NCBI RefSeq assembly: GCF_014268885.2
Contig: NZ_CP077095.1
Span: 2,113,501-2,177,500, forward strand
Length of the DNA: 64,000 bases
Reading direction: 5' to 3'
From: Pseudomonas xantholysinigenes
GTDB taxonomy: Bacteria; Pseudomonadota; Gammaproteobacteria; Pseudomonadales; Pseudomonadaceae
Part shown: positions 53,826 to 64,000 of the stretch, in pieces
How the letters are laid out: every line of letters begins with the position of its first letter
How positions within the stretch are numbered: the first letter of the stretch is position 1
Made by a program: the position numbers and the translations under genes
The notes under the pieces: generated by a model
The model's input: only the letters and a program-made list of their open reading frames with translations
What the model was told of the DNA's origin: nothing
Database searches by the model: none

Positions 53826-55316
53826 TCATGGCAACGGCTTGGCCAGGCGTGCCGGGCCACGCAGCGCCAGACCGCCCAGGGCGTAGTAGAGCCCGCCGCC
53901 AAGCAGCGAGCCGGTGAACCAGCCGTAGTCGTAGAACCAGCTGAAACGGCTGTTGCCGATGGCCATCACGGTCAGCGCCACCGGCACCGCGAAGGCGGCG
54001 AAGCCGGCCCAGTTCCACGCCGGGTACACGTCGTCACGGTACAGCCCGGCCAAATCCAGTTGCTGGCGGCGGACCAGGAAGTAGTCCACCACCATGATCC
54101 CGGCGATCGGCCCGAGCAGGCTGGAGTAGCCCAGCAGCCAGTTGGAATAGACGCTTTCCAGGCTCAGGTCGGAGACGATCCAGCCGAGTTTCTTGAGCAG
54201 TTCGTGGCCCATCAGCGCCAGGCCGATGAAGCCGGTCAGCCATACCGCGCGGCTGCGCCCGATCAAGCGCGGGGCGATGTTCTGGAAATCGTTGGTGGGC
54301 GAGACGATGTTGGCCGCGGTGTTGGTCGACAGCGTGGCGATGATGATCAGCGCCATGGCCAGGGCCACCCAGCCCGGGCTCTGGATATGCCCAATCAGGC
54401 TGACCGGGTCGGACACCGTCTGGCCCACCAGCGAGGCCGAGGCGGCGGTCATGATCACGCCCAGCGAGGCGAACAGGAACATGGTCAGCGGCAGGCCGAA
54501 GATCTGCCCGAGGATCTGGTCCTTCTGGCTTTTCGCGTAGCGGCTGAAATCGGGAATGTTCAGCGACAGCGTGGCCCAGAAGCCGACCATGGCGGTGAGG
54601 CCGGCGCAGAAGTAACTCACCACGCTGGCCCCTTCGGGACGCTTGGGTGGCTGGGCCAGCAACTCGCTCATCGACATGTGCGGCAGCGCCCAGAACAGCA
54701 GGCCGACCCCGACCGCCACCAGCAGCGGCGCCGACAAGGTCTCGAGCCATTTGATCGACTCGGCGCCACGCAGCACCACCCACAGGTTCAGCGACCAGAA
54801 CAGCATGAAGCCGATTACTTCGCCGGTTCCGCCCAGCGCCTTCCACTCGGGGAACAGCGAGCCGAGAAACAGGTGGATGGCCAGGCCGCCGAACATCGTC
54901 TGGATACCGAACCAGCCACAGGCCACCACCGCGCGGATCAGGCACGGCACGTTGGAGCCGAAGATGCCGAACGAGGCGCGCAGCAGCACTGGGAAGGGGA
55001 TGCCGTATTTGGTGCCGGGGAAGGCATTGAGGGTGAGCGGAATGAGCACGATCAGGTTGGCCAGCAGGATCGCCAGCAGCGCTTCGCCGACGCTCAGGCC
55101 GAAGTAGGCGGTGAGCACGCCGCCGAGGGTGTAGGTGGGCACGCAGATCGACATGCCCACCCACAGCGCGGTGATGTGCCATTTGTTCCAGGTGCGCTGG
55201 TGCACCTTGGTCGGGGCGATGTCGTGGTTGTAACGGGGGCTGTCGAGGACGTCGCTGCCAGCGTCGAGCTCGAACAGGCCATGCTGCTCGATCACTTGCG
55301 ATCTGCTCTGTTGCAT
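53826..55316 (-). CDS. NCS1-family nucleobase:cation symporter
   Basis: 496 residues, 12 TM. The segment SPRYNHDIAPTKVHQRTWNKWHI and later SLNIPDFSRYA and SPTNDFQNIAP mark the NCS1 family (uracil, allantoin, hydantoin carriers). GGAG is before the ATG. Divergent from hydA across a 600-bp region, upstream of the amidohydrolase gene. By position it takes up uracil or related pyrimidines. Confidence 0.9.
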   Translation of the reverse strand: MQQSRSQVIEQHGLFELDAGSDVLDSPRYNHDIAPTKVHQRTWNKWHITALWVGMSICVPTYTLGGVLTAYFGLSVGEALLAILLANLIVLIPLTLNAFPGTKYGIPFPVLLRASFGIFGSNVPCLIRAVVACGWFGIQTMFGGLAIHLFLGSLFPEWKALGGTGEVIGFMLFWSLNLWVVLRGAESIKWLETLSAPLLVAVGVGLLFWALPHMSMSELLAQPPKRPEGASVVSYFCAGLTAMVGFWATLSLNIPDFSRYAKSQKDQILGQIFGLPLTMFLFASLGVIMTAASASLVGQTVSDPVSLIGHIQSPGWVALAMALIIIATLSTNTAANIVSPTNDFQNIAPRLIGRSRAVWLTGFIGLALMGHELLKKLGWIVSDLSLESVYSNWLLGYSSLLGPIAGIMVVDYFLVRRQQLDLAGLYRDDVYPAWNWAGFAAFAVPVALTVMAIGNSRFSWFYDYGWFTGSLLGGGLYYALGGLALRGPARLAKPLP

Positions 55317-57356
<2,040 letters not shown>

Positions 57357-57360
57357 GAGC

Positions 57361-57445
57361 TTTCGCGGCGCAAGGCCGCTCCTACAAGGGCTCGCGTTCA
57401 GCTGTAGGAGCGGCCTTGTGCCGCGAAAGGGGCGCACAGCGCCCC
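57361..57445. repeat. REP-type double hairpin between hydA and preT
   Basis: TTTCGCGGCGCAAGGCCGCT ... AGCGGCCTTGTGCCGCGAAA is a 26-nt-arm inverted repeat with one mismatched region, followed directly by GGGGCGC-ACA-GCGCCCC. A transcript would fold into two stable stems, which could stabilise or attenuate the message. Confidence 0.8.
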
Positions 57446-57517
57446 CTGATAACAACACACATGCTCCTGTTGACTGCCATCCCCAGAACGGACCGATGCC
57501 TGACCAGCATCGCGCTC

Positions 57518-57525
57518 AATAAAAA
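57518..57525 (+). promoter_or_regulatory. Candidate Hfq/Crc motif before preT
   Basis: AATAAAAA fits AANAANAA and lies just upstream of the GAGAGG ribosome site of preT. A-rich fits of this motif are common by chance, so this is tentative. Confidence 0.3.
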
Positions 57526-57541
57526 CAGAGAGGCTACAACC

Positions 57542-58909
57542 GTGATCGACGCCCTGAACCACTTGCCGCGCCCCCGGGCCGGCGCCGACCAGCTGGCCGA
57601 GGCCTTCAGCGACCTCGCGCCCCCGCTCACCGCCCGCCAGGCCGCCGTCGAAAGCGCGCGCTGCCTGTACTGCTACGACGCACCCTGCGTCACTGCATGT
57701 CCCAGCGAGATCGACATCCCTTCATTCATCCACCGTATCAGCGACGAGAACCTGCAAGGCGCCGCCGAACGCATCCTGTCGGCCAACATCCTCGGCGGCA
57801 GCTGCGCCCGGGTCTGTCCCACCGAAATCCTCTGCCAGCAAGCCTGTGTGCGCAACAACGCCCAGGAGTGCGCGCCGGTGCTGATCGGCCAGCTGCAACG
57901 CTATGCCCTGGACCATGCCGGCTTCACCGAGCATCCGTTCCAGCGCTCACCGGCCAGCGGCAAGCGTATCGCCGTGGTCGGCGCCGGCCCCGCCGGGCTG
58001 TCCTGCGCGCACCGTCTGGCCATGCACGGCCATGACGTGGTGATCTTCGAGGCGCGGGAGAAAGCCGGTGGCCTCAACGAGTACGGCATCGCTCGCTACA
58101 AGCTGGTGGACGACTATGCCCAGCGCGAAGTGGAATTCCTGCTGGGCATCGGCGGTATCGAAATTCGCCATGGCCAGCGCCTGGGCGACAACCTGTCGCT
58201 GGGCGAACTACAGGGGCAGTACGACGCGGTGTTCCTTGGCCTGGGCCTGGCCGCCGTGCGCCAGTTGGGCCTGCCGGACGAGGACGCGCCGGGCCTGCTG
58301 GCCGCCACCGACTACATTCGTGAGCTGCGCCAGGCCGACGACCTCACCCAACTGCCGCTGGCCGACCGTTGCCTGGTGATCGGCGCCGGCAACACCGCCA
58401 TCGACATGGCCGTGCAGATGAGCCGCCTGGGTGCCCGCGACGTCAACCTGGTGTACCGCCGCGGCGTGTCCGACATGGGCGCCACCGGTCACGAACAGGA
58501 GATTGCCAAGCACAATCAGGTGCGCCTGCACACCTGGGCCCGGCCCGAGGCCGTGCTGCTGGATGATGCCGGGCGCGTGCGTGGCATGCGCTTCGCCCGC
58601 ACGCAACTGGTCGACGGACGCTTCAGCGATACCGGCGAAACCTTCGAGCTGGCCGCCGACGCGATCTTCAAGGCCATTGGCCAACGCTTCGACGACGCAA
58701 GCCTCGGCGACCCGCTGGCCGCGCAACTGGCCCGTGATGGCGAGCGCATTCGCGTCGACGCGCAGATGCAGACCAGCGTGCCGGGCATCTACGCCGGCGG
58801 CGACTGCACCGCCCTGGGCCAGGACCTCACCGTCCAGGCCGTGCAACATGGCAAGCTGGCCGCCGAAGCCATCCATGCCCAACTCATGCTCAACGTGGAG
58901 GCTGCGTAA
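57542..58909 (+). CDS. preT: NAD-dependent dihydropyrimidine dehydrogenase, PreT subunit
   Basis: 455 residues from the GTG at 57542 (GAGAGG about 9 nt upstream). N-terminal Fe-S region (CLYCYDAPCVTACP; CARVCPTEILCQQAC), then FAD-binding VVGAGPAGLSCAHRL and NAD-binding VIGAGNTAIDMA Rossmann motifs. With PreA it catalyses NADH-linked reduction of uracil and thymine, the first pathway step. A long ORF reaching back into hydA is a shadow. It ends immediately before the preA start. Confidence 0.92.
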   Translation: MIDALNHLPRPRAGADQLAEAFSDLAPPLTARQAAVESARCLYCYDAPCVTACPSEIDIPSFIHRISDENLQGAAERILSANILGGSCARVCPTEILCQQACVRNNAQECAPVLIGQLQRYALDHAGFTEHPFQRSPASGKRIAVVGAGPAGLSCAHRLAMHGHDVVIFEAREKAGGLNEYGIARYKLVDDYAQREVEFLLGIGGIEIRHGQRLGDNLSLGELQGQYDAVFLGLGLAAVRQLGLPDEDAPGLLAATDYIRELRQADDLTQLPLADRCLVIGAGNTAIDMAVQMSRLGARDVNLVYRRGVSDMGATGHEQEIAKHNQVRLHTWARPEAVLLDDAGRVRGMRFARTQLVDGRFSDTGETFELAADAIFKAIGQRFDDASLGDPLAAQLARDGERIRVDAQMQTSVPGIYAGGDCTALGQDLTVQAVQHGKLAAEAIHAQLMLNVEAA

Positions 58910-60184
58910 ATGGCCGATTTGTCCATCGTGTTCGCCGGCATCAAGGCACCCAATCCGTTCTGGCTGGCCTCGGCGCCGCCTACCGACAAGGCCTACAACG
59001 TGGTCCGCGCCTTCGAGGCCGGGTGGGGCGGGGTGGTGTGGAAGACTCTGGGCGAGGACCCGGCGGCGGTCAACGTGTCGTCGCGCTACTCGGCGCATTA
59101 CGGCGCCAACCGCCAGGTGCAGGGCATCAACAACATCGAGCTGATCACCGACCGTTCGCTGGAGATCAACCTGCGCGAAATCACCCAGGTGAAGCAGGCC
59201 TGGCCCGACCGTGCGTTGGTCGTGTCGCTGATGGTGCCGTGCGTCGAAGAGTCCTGGAAGTTCATCCTGCCGCTGGTGGAGGCCACTGGCGCCGACGGCA
59301 TCGAACTCAATTTCGGCTGCCCGCATGGCATGCCCGAGCGCGGCATGGGCGCGGCGGTCGGCCAGGTGCCGGAGTACGTGGAGATGGTCACCCGCTGGTG
59401 CAAGACCCACTGCTCGCTGCCGGTGATCGTCAAGCTCACCCCCAATATCACCGACATCCGCCAGTCGGCCCGGGCGGCTCATCGGGGTGGCGCGGACGCG
59501 GTGTCGCTGATCAACACCATCAACTCGATCACCAGCGTCGACCTCGAGCGCATGGTTGCCCACCCCATCGTCGGCGACCAGAGCACTCACGGCGGTTACT
59601 GCGGCTCGGCGGTCAAGCCAATCGCCTTGAACATGGTCGCGGAAATCGCCCGCGATCCCGAGACCCATGGTTTGCCGATCTGTGGCATTGGCGGCATCGG
59701 CAACTGGCGCGATGCCGCCGAGTTCATCGCTCTGGGCAGCGGCGCGGTGCAGGTGTGCACGGCGGCAATGCTGCATGGTTTTCGCATCGTCGAAGACATG
59801 CAGGACGGCCTGGCGCGCTGGATGGATCAGCACGGCTATCGCGACCTGGCGGCATTCCGTGGGCAGGCGGTGGGGCATACCACCGACTGGAAGTACCTGG
59901 ACATCAACTACAAGTCGGTGGCGCATATCGACCAGGATGCCTGTATTGGCTGCGGGCGTTGCCACATTGCCTGCGAGGACACCTCGCACCAGGCCATCGC
60001 CAGCACCCTGAAGGCCGACGGCAGCCACGCCTACAGTGTGATCGAGGCCGAGTGCGTGGGCTGCAACCTGTGCCAGATCACCTGCCCGGTGGAGGGCTGC
60101 ATCGACATGCTTGCGCAGGACACTGGCAAGCCGTACATGAACTGGACCCAGGACCCACGCAATCCCTACCGCGAGGCCGGTTGA
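58910..60184 (+). CDS. preA: NAD-dependent dihydropyrimidine dehydrogenase, PreA subunit
   Basis: 424 residues; the ATG follows the preT stop directly, with GGAGG inside the preT end. FMN-binding dihydroorotate-dehydrogenase-like barrel (FWLASAPPTDKAY; ELNFGCPHGMPERGMG; GIGGI). C-terminal 2x[4Fe-4S] ferredoxin domain (CIGCGRCHIACED; CVGCNLCQITCPVEGC). The pyrimidine-reducing half of the PreTA complex in the cytosol. Confidence 0.93.
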   Translation: MADLSIVFAGIKAPNPFWLASAPPTDKAYNVVRAFEAGWGGVVWKTLGEDPAAVNVSSRYSAHYGANRQVQGINNIELITDRSLEINLREITQVKQAWPDRALVVSLMVPCVEESWKFILPLVEATGADGIELNFGCPHGMPERGMGAAVGQVPEYVEMVTRWCKTHCSLPVIVKLTPNITDIRQSARAAHRGGADAVSLINTINSITSVDLERMVAHPIVGDQSTHGGYCGSAVKPIALNMVAEIARDPETHGLPICGIGGIGNWRDAAEFIALGSGAVQVCTAAMLHGFRIVEDMQDGLARWMDQHGYRDLAAFRGQAVGHTTDWKYLDINYKSVAHIDQDACIGCGRCHIACEDTSHQAIASTLKADGSHAYSVIEAECVGCNLCQITCPVEGCIDMLAQDTGKPYMNWTQDPRNPYREAG

Positions 60185-60261
60185 GGCGCTTGAGTGACTG
60201 CCTTGCCCGGACTGCTCGATCTAGCTCGATCCCACAGGTGTGGTGCATGCCCTGAGGTCGG

Positions 60262-60325
60262 CGCGGTCACTGTGGGAGCGGCTTCAGCCGCGAACACCGG
60301 CGCAGCCGGTGCCGGGCAGCGCAGT
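60262..60325. repeat. REP-type palindromic element
   Basis: CTGTGGGAGCGGCTTCAGCC, GCGAACACCGGCG and GCAGCCGGTGCCGGGC. Lies between preA and the convergent SnoaL-like gene. Confidence 0.8.
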
Positions 60326-60327
60326 GT

Positions 60328-60732
60328 CTACATAGCAATCGGCGTTTCATGCAGGCAGCGCCAGAGCACCCCGGTGGCCGTGCATTCAACGATCGCCAGC
60401 GACCAGCGCCGCGTCTGCAACCCTTCCACTCGGTGGGTTTCCCGGTAGCGCAGCGCCACATGCGCCCCGGCCTGCCATGCCACCTGCACCTCATCGACCA
60501 GAATCTCAAGCCCGGGCCGTGCCCCGGCGGCAGCTTTGAACAACTGCTCGACCTGCTGGCGCTCCAGTACCTTGCCAGCCATGCCGACCATGCTGAAGTC
60601 CTCGGCAAACATTGCCATCAGCCCACCCAGCACAGCCTGGGTTTCTGCTGCCGGGCGCGTGAAGACCAGGTGGATCAGTTCATGGACGTGATGGATGCTG
60701 CGCTCGGCGCGGGCAATGGCGTTATCGGGCAT
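60328..60732 (-). CDS. SnoaL/DUF4440-type NTF2-fold protein
   Basis: 134 residues from the ATG at 60732, overlapping the end of the MFS gene by 11 bp (translational coupling likely). The protein looks like an NTF2-fold cone (AMFAEDFSMVGMAGKVL; VALRYRETHRVEG; RWSLAIVECT). May bind or modify the compound handled by the MFS partner; no reaction can be assigned. Confidence 0.68.
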   Translation of the reverse strand: MPDNAIARAERSIHHVHELIHLVFTRPAAETQAVLGGLMAMFAEDFSMVGMAGKVLERQQVEQLFKAAAGARPGLEILVDEVQVAWQAGAHVALRYRETHRVEGLQTRRWSLAIVECTATGVLWRCLHETPIAM

Positions 60733-62071
60733 GTCGAGTGGGCTCCAGGGGAAGGGCGCGCAGGCACAGGGCAGGAAGGAGTCCCAGCACTGCCGCCAAG
60801 GCAAAGGTCAGGTGATAGGCGTGGCGGGTGTCGGGCCACAGGTTGAACAGCATCAGCAGCCAGGTGGCGCCAACGCTGAAGGCCATCTGTCGGTTGAGGT
60901 TCCATAGCACGCTGGCCTGCTGGGTGCGTTCGCCGCTGAAATCCAGCAAGGCGGTGGTCTGCGCGGTATTGGCGCCCATGCCGCCGCCGAACCCCATCAG
61001 GCCATAGGCGACGATCAGCCAGGGTGCGTCCGCCGCATGCTCGACCAGCACCAGCAGGGCGATCCCCAGGCTGTGCAGGAGCAGGCCAAGCAGCAACAGG
61101 CGGCGGGCCTCGACGCGGTTGTAGAGGCGGCCGACCACCAGCATCGCGATGAGGGCGCCGGCCGCGTAGATGATCATGTACAGGCCGGTGGCCTGGGCAC
61201 TCAGGCCGAGCACCGTCTGCAGGTAGAAGATATTCAGCAGGTTGACCCCGGTGAACACGCCGGGAATCGCGTGATAGACCAGCATCGATACGCGCAGGCG
61301 AGCACTGGCGAGCAGGCGCAGCTCGACGATGCCGTGGCCATGGCGTCGGTAGTGGCCGCGGTACAGCACGGCGCATCCCAACCCCGCCGCCAGGCTTGCC
61401 AGGAGCACGGCACCGCCATGGCCGGCACCGTACAGCGACATCCCCAGCAGCAGGCAGGCGAGGGCGCCACTGACCAGCAACAGGCCTTTGAAATCCGGAC
61501 GTGGTTGCCGGGTACCGGGCGCCTCGCCAATCCAGGCCCAGGCCAGCGCGGCAGTCAGCAGGGCCAGGGGCAGGTTGGCGTGAAACACCCACGGCCAGCT
61601 GTAGCGATCGACGATCAGCCCACCGACGCTCGGCGACAGCGCCGGTGCCAGCAGCGCCACGGCCATCACCAGGGTGGAGACACGGGCCCGTTCGGCACCC
61701 TGGAACAGGTTGAACGTCAGGGCCTGGCCCAGTGGGATCAGCAAGCCGCCGGCCATGCCCTGGGCCAGGCGCCAGGCGACCAGGGCGGCAAAGCTCGAGG
61801 CCTGGCCGCAGCCCCAGGCGCTGATGGCGAACGCCAGCATCGAGGTCGCCAGCACCTGGCGCGCACCGCAGCGCCCGGCCAGCCAGGTGCTCAGCGGGAT
61901 GACCAGGGTCAGCCCAAGCATGTAGGCGTTCGCCACCCAGGCGCTGGCGGCGCTGCCGACGGCGAAATCACTGCTGATCCTGGGCAGGGCCACGGCGGGC
62001 ATGAAAATGTTGATGCAATCGATGAAGAAGCCGAACAGGAACACGGTTGCGACGCGGTAGCGATAGGTCAT
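60722..62071 (-). CDS. MFS transporter, DHA2/EmrB-like
   Basis: 449 residues from the ATG at 62071 (MTYRYRVATVF); a TTG at 62101 is the alternative. About 14 TM segments, with WLAGRCGARQVLATSM after TM2 and LMAVALLAPALSPSVGGLI (motif C). Probable drug or metabolite exporter. Divergent from the LysR gene; forms an operon with the SnoaL-like gene. Confidence 0.85.
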   Translation of the reverse strand: MTYRYRVATVFLFGFFIDCINIFMPAVALPRISSDFAVGSAASAWVANAYMLGLTLVIPLSTWLAGRCGARQVLATSMLAFAISAWGCGQASSFAALVAWRLAQGMAGGLLIPLGQALTFNLFQGAERARVSTLVMAVALLAPALSPSVGGLIVDRYSWPWVFHANLPLALLTAALAWAWIGEAPGTRQPRPDFKGLLLVSGALACLLLGMSLYGAGHGGAVLLASLAAGLGCAVLYRGHYRRHGHGIVELRLLASARLRVSMLVYHAIPGVFTGVNLLNIFYLQTVLGLSAQATGLYMIIYAAGALIAMLVVGRLYNRVEARRLLLLGLLLHSLGIALLVLVEHAADAPWLIVAYGLMGFGGGMGANTAQTTALLDFSGERTQQASVLWNLNRQMAFSVGATWLLMLFNLWPDTRHAYHLTFALAAVLGLLPALCLRALPLEPTRHAR

Positions 62072-62175
62072 TGGCAGTCTGGGTTCCAGGGCCGTTTTCA
62101 AGCGCGCAGCCTAGGTGCGTGGACTGCCCCTGTCGATGTCGCTACCCTTGAAACTCTGTTTGATGGAACTGAACA

Positions 62176-63075
62176 ATGCTGCGTACGGCCCTCCACACCC
62201 AGTTCAATCGGGTGCAGACCTTTCTGGCGGTGGTCGACTTTGGCTCGTTCACCAAGGCGGCGGATTTTCTTGGCATCAGCAAGGCCATGGCCAGCCAGCA
62301 CGTCAAGGCGCTGGAGCAGGCGCTGGGCGTGACCCTGCTGCTGCGTACCACGCGGGCCGTTGCCCTGAGTGAAACCGGGCAAGGTTTCTATGACGACTTC
62401 AAGGTGATCGTCGCCGACGTCGAAGGTGCCTTCGACACGGTGATGCAGCGCCACAACGGTGTGTCGGGCAGGCTGCGCATCAGCACCACCGGCGAGTATG
62501 GCGAGCGTTTCATCCTGCCATTGATCCCGGTGTTCGCCGCGCGTTACCCCGGGCTTTCGATCAGCTACGACATCGACTCGGCGTTGAACGACCTGGTGGC
62601 CGAGCGCCTTGATCTGGTGGTGCGGCTGGGGACCCTGGTCGATTCGAACCTGCGCAGCCGCCAGCTGGCCGAGTACGACATCCTGCTGGTGGCCGCGCCA
62701 GACTTCCTGGCCCGGCATGTCATCACCCAGCCCGCGGACCTGGCGCATGTGCCATGGATCGCCAACAGCAACCTGCAAAGCCCCACCACCTGGACCTTGC
62801 AGTCGACGGCGCAGACCGTGAGTGTCAGTGGGCGGGCGGCGCACCAGTCCAACGTGTCCCATGCCATTCGCGCGCTGGCCTGCGCGGCGCTGGGGGTGGC
62901 GGTGTTGCCGGCCTGGCTGGTCGAGCACGACCTGGCCTGCGGCCGCTTGCAGCGAGTGTTGCCGGACTACCGCCTGCCGGCGCAGCCGGTCAGCGTGGTG
63001 TATCCGAACAGCAGCCATGTACCGTACAGGACGCGGTTATTCATTGACTTCTTGAGTGAGCATTTGCAGGGCTGA
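62176..63075 (+). CDS. LysR-family regulator
   Basis: 299 residues. The wHTH (SFTKAADFLGISKAMASQHVKALEQALG) and substrate-binding domain are typical. Divergent from the MFS-SnoaL operon across about 100 bp, the usual arrangement for a LysR activator of a neighbouring exporter. Inducer unknown. Confidence 0.87.
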   Translation: MLRTALHTQFNRVQTFLAVVDFGSFTKAADFLGISKAMASQHVKALEQALGVTLLLRTTRAVALSETGQGFYDDFKVIVADVEGAFDTVMQRHNGVSGRLRISTTGEYGERFILPLIPVFAARYPGLSISYDIDSALNDLVAERLDLVVRLGTLVDSNLRSRQLAEYDILLVAAPDFLARHVITQPADLAHVPWIANSNLQSPTTWTLQSTAQTVSVSGRAAHQSNVSHAIRALACAALGVAVLPAWLVEHDLACGRLQRVLPDYRLPAQPVSVVYPNSSHVPYRTRLFIDFLSEHLQG

Positions 63076-63080
63076 ACAGC

Positions 63081-63171
63081 CTGGCACCGGCTGTGCCGGT
63101 GTTCGCGGCTGAAGCCGCTCCCACAGGGACCGCGCTAGCTTTAGCAGTTGAGCAAGACAGTTGCTCCCACA
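63081..63171. repeat. REP/BIME composite element
   Basis: Nearly identical over its full length to 26224-26315 (about one difference), including GGCACCGGCTGTGCCGGTG, GCGGCTGAAGCCGC and GCTAGCTTTAGCAGTTGAGC. Lies directly after the LysR stop codon. Confidence 0.88.
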
Positions 63172-63326
63172 TCTGTTTCAGGCCAGTCAATCCTGTGCCA
63201 TTGCCTGGTCCGCCTTGGTGGCTTGACGCAGTTTCAGCGTCAGCGCTACTGCCGCCTCACCTGTCTCAAGACATGTACCAAGGCTGGCAACCATGGCCTG
63301 ACAGGTTCGGCACGTTGCAACAAATG

Positions 63327-63400
63327 TAGGAGCGGCCTTGCGTCGCGATGCGCCGCGCGGGCGGCGCTCGATCTGATAGGCGCTGCAGTGCTTGCGGCGG
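63327..63400. repeat. REP-type palindromic element
   Basis: TGTAGGAGCGGCCTTGCGTC GCGA then CGCCGCGCGGGCGGCGC: a second REP family like the one between hydA and preT. The rest of 63172-63449 shows nothing I can name. Confidence 0.7.
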
Positions 63401-63449
63401 ACACCTCGGTCAATAGCCTCGCGCCCGAAAACCTTGAAAGTGATGGGCG

Positions 63450-64000
63450 CTAAGGCTCCAACCCTATACCCCGCAGTATCACACTGGTAACCGTCTGCAC
63501 CGCGCTTTCGAAGGCGAGGTCCGACAGCGGCTCGCCACCATTGAGCAGCGTCACCTGGTAGCCGAAGTCGGCATAGTGCTGGGTCGCCGCCCAGATCATG
63601 TAGAGCAGCGCCGACGGCTCCACCGGCAGGATGCGCCGGTCCTCGACCCAGCTGCGAATCTTCGCCTGCTTGAGCTGTGCCCAGGGCACCAGCGCGTCGT
63701 CCAGGCTCGCCCCCAGCAGTGGCGCGCCGTGCAGCATCTCCTCGGCCCAGATCTTCGAGCCCAGCGGGCGCGAACGCGAATGGCCCATCTTGGCGCGGAT
63801 ATAGCTGGTCAGCACCACCCGAGGGTCGTCGAAGCGCTCGAAGCACAGGGCATCCTGTTTCCATACCTCCAGCAGGTCCTGGAGCACCGCGCGGTACAGA
63901 TCGTCCTTGGTGCTGAAGTAGTAATGCAGGTTGGAGCGCGGCAGTTGCGCCTGCTCGGCGATATCGCCCATGGAGGTGGCGCCGTAGCCCTTGTCGGCGA
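63450..64000 (-). CDS. RutR/PydR-family TetR regulator (5' end cut by the window)
   Basis: The frame stays open to the window edge, so the N-terminus lies beyond 64000. Visible: HTH remainder (ADKGYGATSMGDIAEQAQLPRSN, spread over the edge), HYYFSTKDDLYRAVL, then MLHGAPLLGA and LLYMIWAATQHYADFGYQV, which closely match E. coli RutR. RutR represses pyrimidine catabolism and is relieved by uracil. Probable regulator of the hydA-preTA region, although a LysR/MFS/SnoaL unit separates them here. Confidence 0.85.
   Translation of the reverse strand, partial: ADKGYGATSMGDIAEQAQLPRSNLHYYFSTKDDLYRAVLQDLLEVWKQDALCFERFDDPRVVLTSYIRAKMGHSRSRPLGSKIWAEEMLHGAPLLGASLDDALVPWAQLKQAKIRSWVEDRRILPVEPSALLYMIWAATQHYADFGYQVTLLNGGEPLSDLAFESAVQTVTSVILRGIGLEP

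Noticed and set aside
58208..60028. 606-codon minus-strand ORF
   Set aside because: Antisense to preT/preA, both with intact cofactor motifs.

Overview
The window looks like chromosome of a Pseudomonas of the putida/entomophila type. The evidence is the uniformly GC-rich coding sequence, the Pseudomonas-type REP palindromes (core CTGTGGGAGCGGC) between many genes, and the gene content: a reductive pyrimidine catabolic cluster, a trans-aconitate locus, DUF1302/DUF1329 proteins, and a Cup-like fimbrial locus with its two-component regulators. No rRNA, tRNA, phage or intact insertion sequence was seen.

Layout. (1) 1-2.6 kb: minus-strand operon GNAT - haem-oxygenase-like diiron enzyme - MFS exporter, which looks like a small unassigned biosynthesis or export unit. 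(2) 2.8-5.8 kb: membrane protein, exported alpha/beta hydrolase, a 219-bp MITE-like insertion and a class A beta-lactamase. (3) 5.8-19.3 kb: a chaperone-usher fimbrial locus (usher, chaperone, one pilin) preceded by four regulators. They are ordered hybrid kinase, EAL response regulator, hybrid kinase with HPt, NarL-type regulator, the arrangement of pvrS-pvrR-rcsC-rcsB-cupD in P. aeruginosa. A divergent short pilin-like gene lies behind a perfect CRP/Vfr-type site, and a PAS-GGDEF cyclase follows. (4) 19.4-23.4 kb: a second MITE-like palindrome, small proteins, a MACPF pore-forming-type protein with a three-repeat C-terminal domain, a GFA-type zinc protein and a DUF1176 protein.

(5) 23.6-39.1 kb: an amine-catabolic region. 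It holds an AraC regulator, a 27-codon ORF, an FAD amine-oxidase-like protein, then DUF1329, DUF1302, an RND exporter and a YCF48-like protein, running straight into a tryptophan tryptophylquinone (TTQ) aromatic-amine-dehydrogenase cluster (large subunit, MauE-like, MauD-like, small subunit). Two c-type cytochromes, an unassigned helical protein, a flavodoxin-fold quinone reductase and a PaaG-like crotonase follow in an overlapping train. No MauG is encoded in the window. (6) 39.1-45.2 kb: VOC protein, lipoprotein hydrolase, DUF1289, and a LysR - aconitate isomerase - MFS trans-aconitate locus with the same approx. 23-bp operator in front of both the regulator and the transporter.

(7) 45.3-52.3 kb: OsmC-YcaO fusion protein, small proteins, a two-component system, an isochorismatase-fold hydrolase and P-loop kinases. 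(8) 52.3-64 kb: the reductive uracil/thymine pathway (carbamoyl-beta-alanine amidohydrolase, NCS1 transporter, dihydropyrimidinase, PreT, PreA). A LysR/MFS/SnoaL unit separates it from a RutR-type TetR regulator that is cut off by the window end.

Most promising points for follow-up: the TTQ dehydrogenase train with the exporter module and no MauG, the diiron-enzyme operon, the trans-aconitate operator pair, and the two MITE-like insertions with target duplications.
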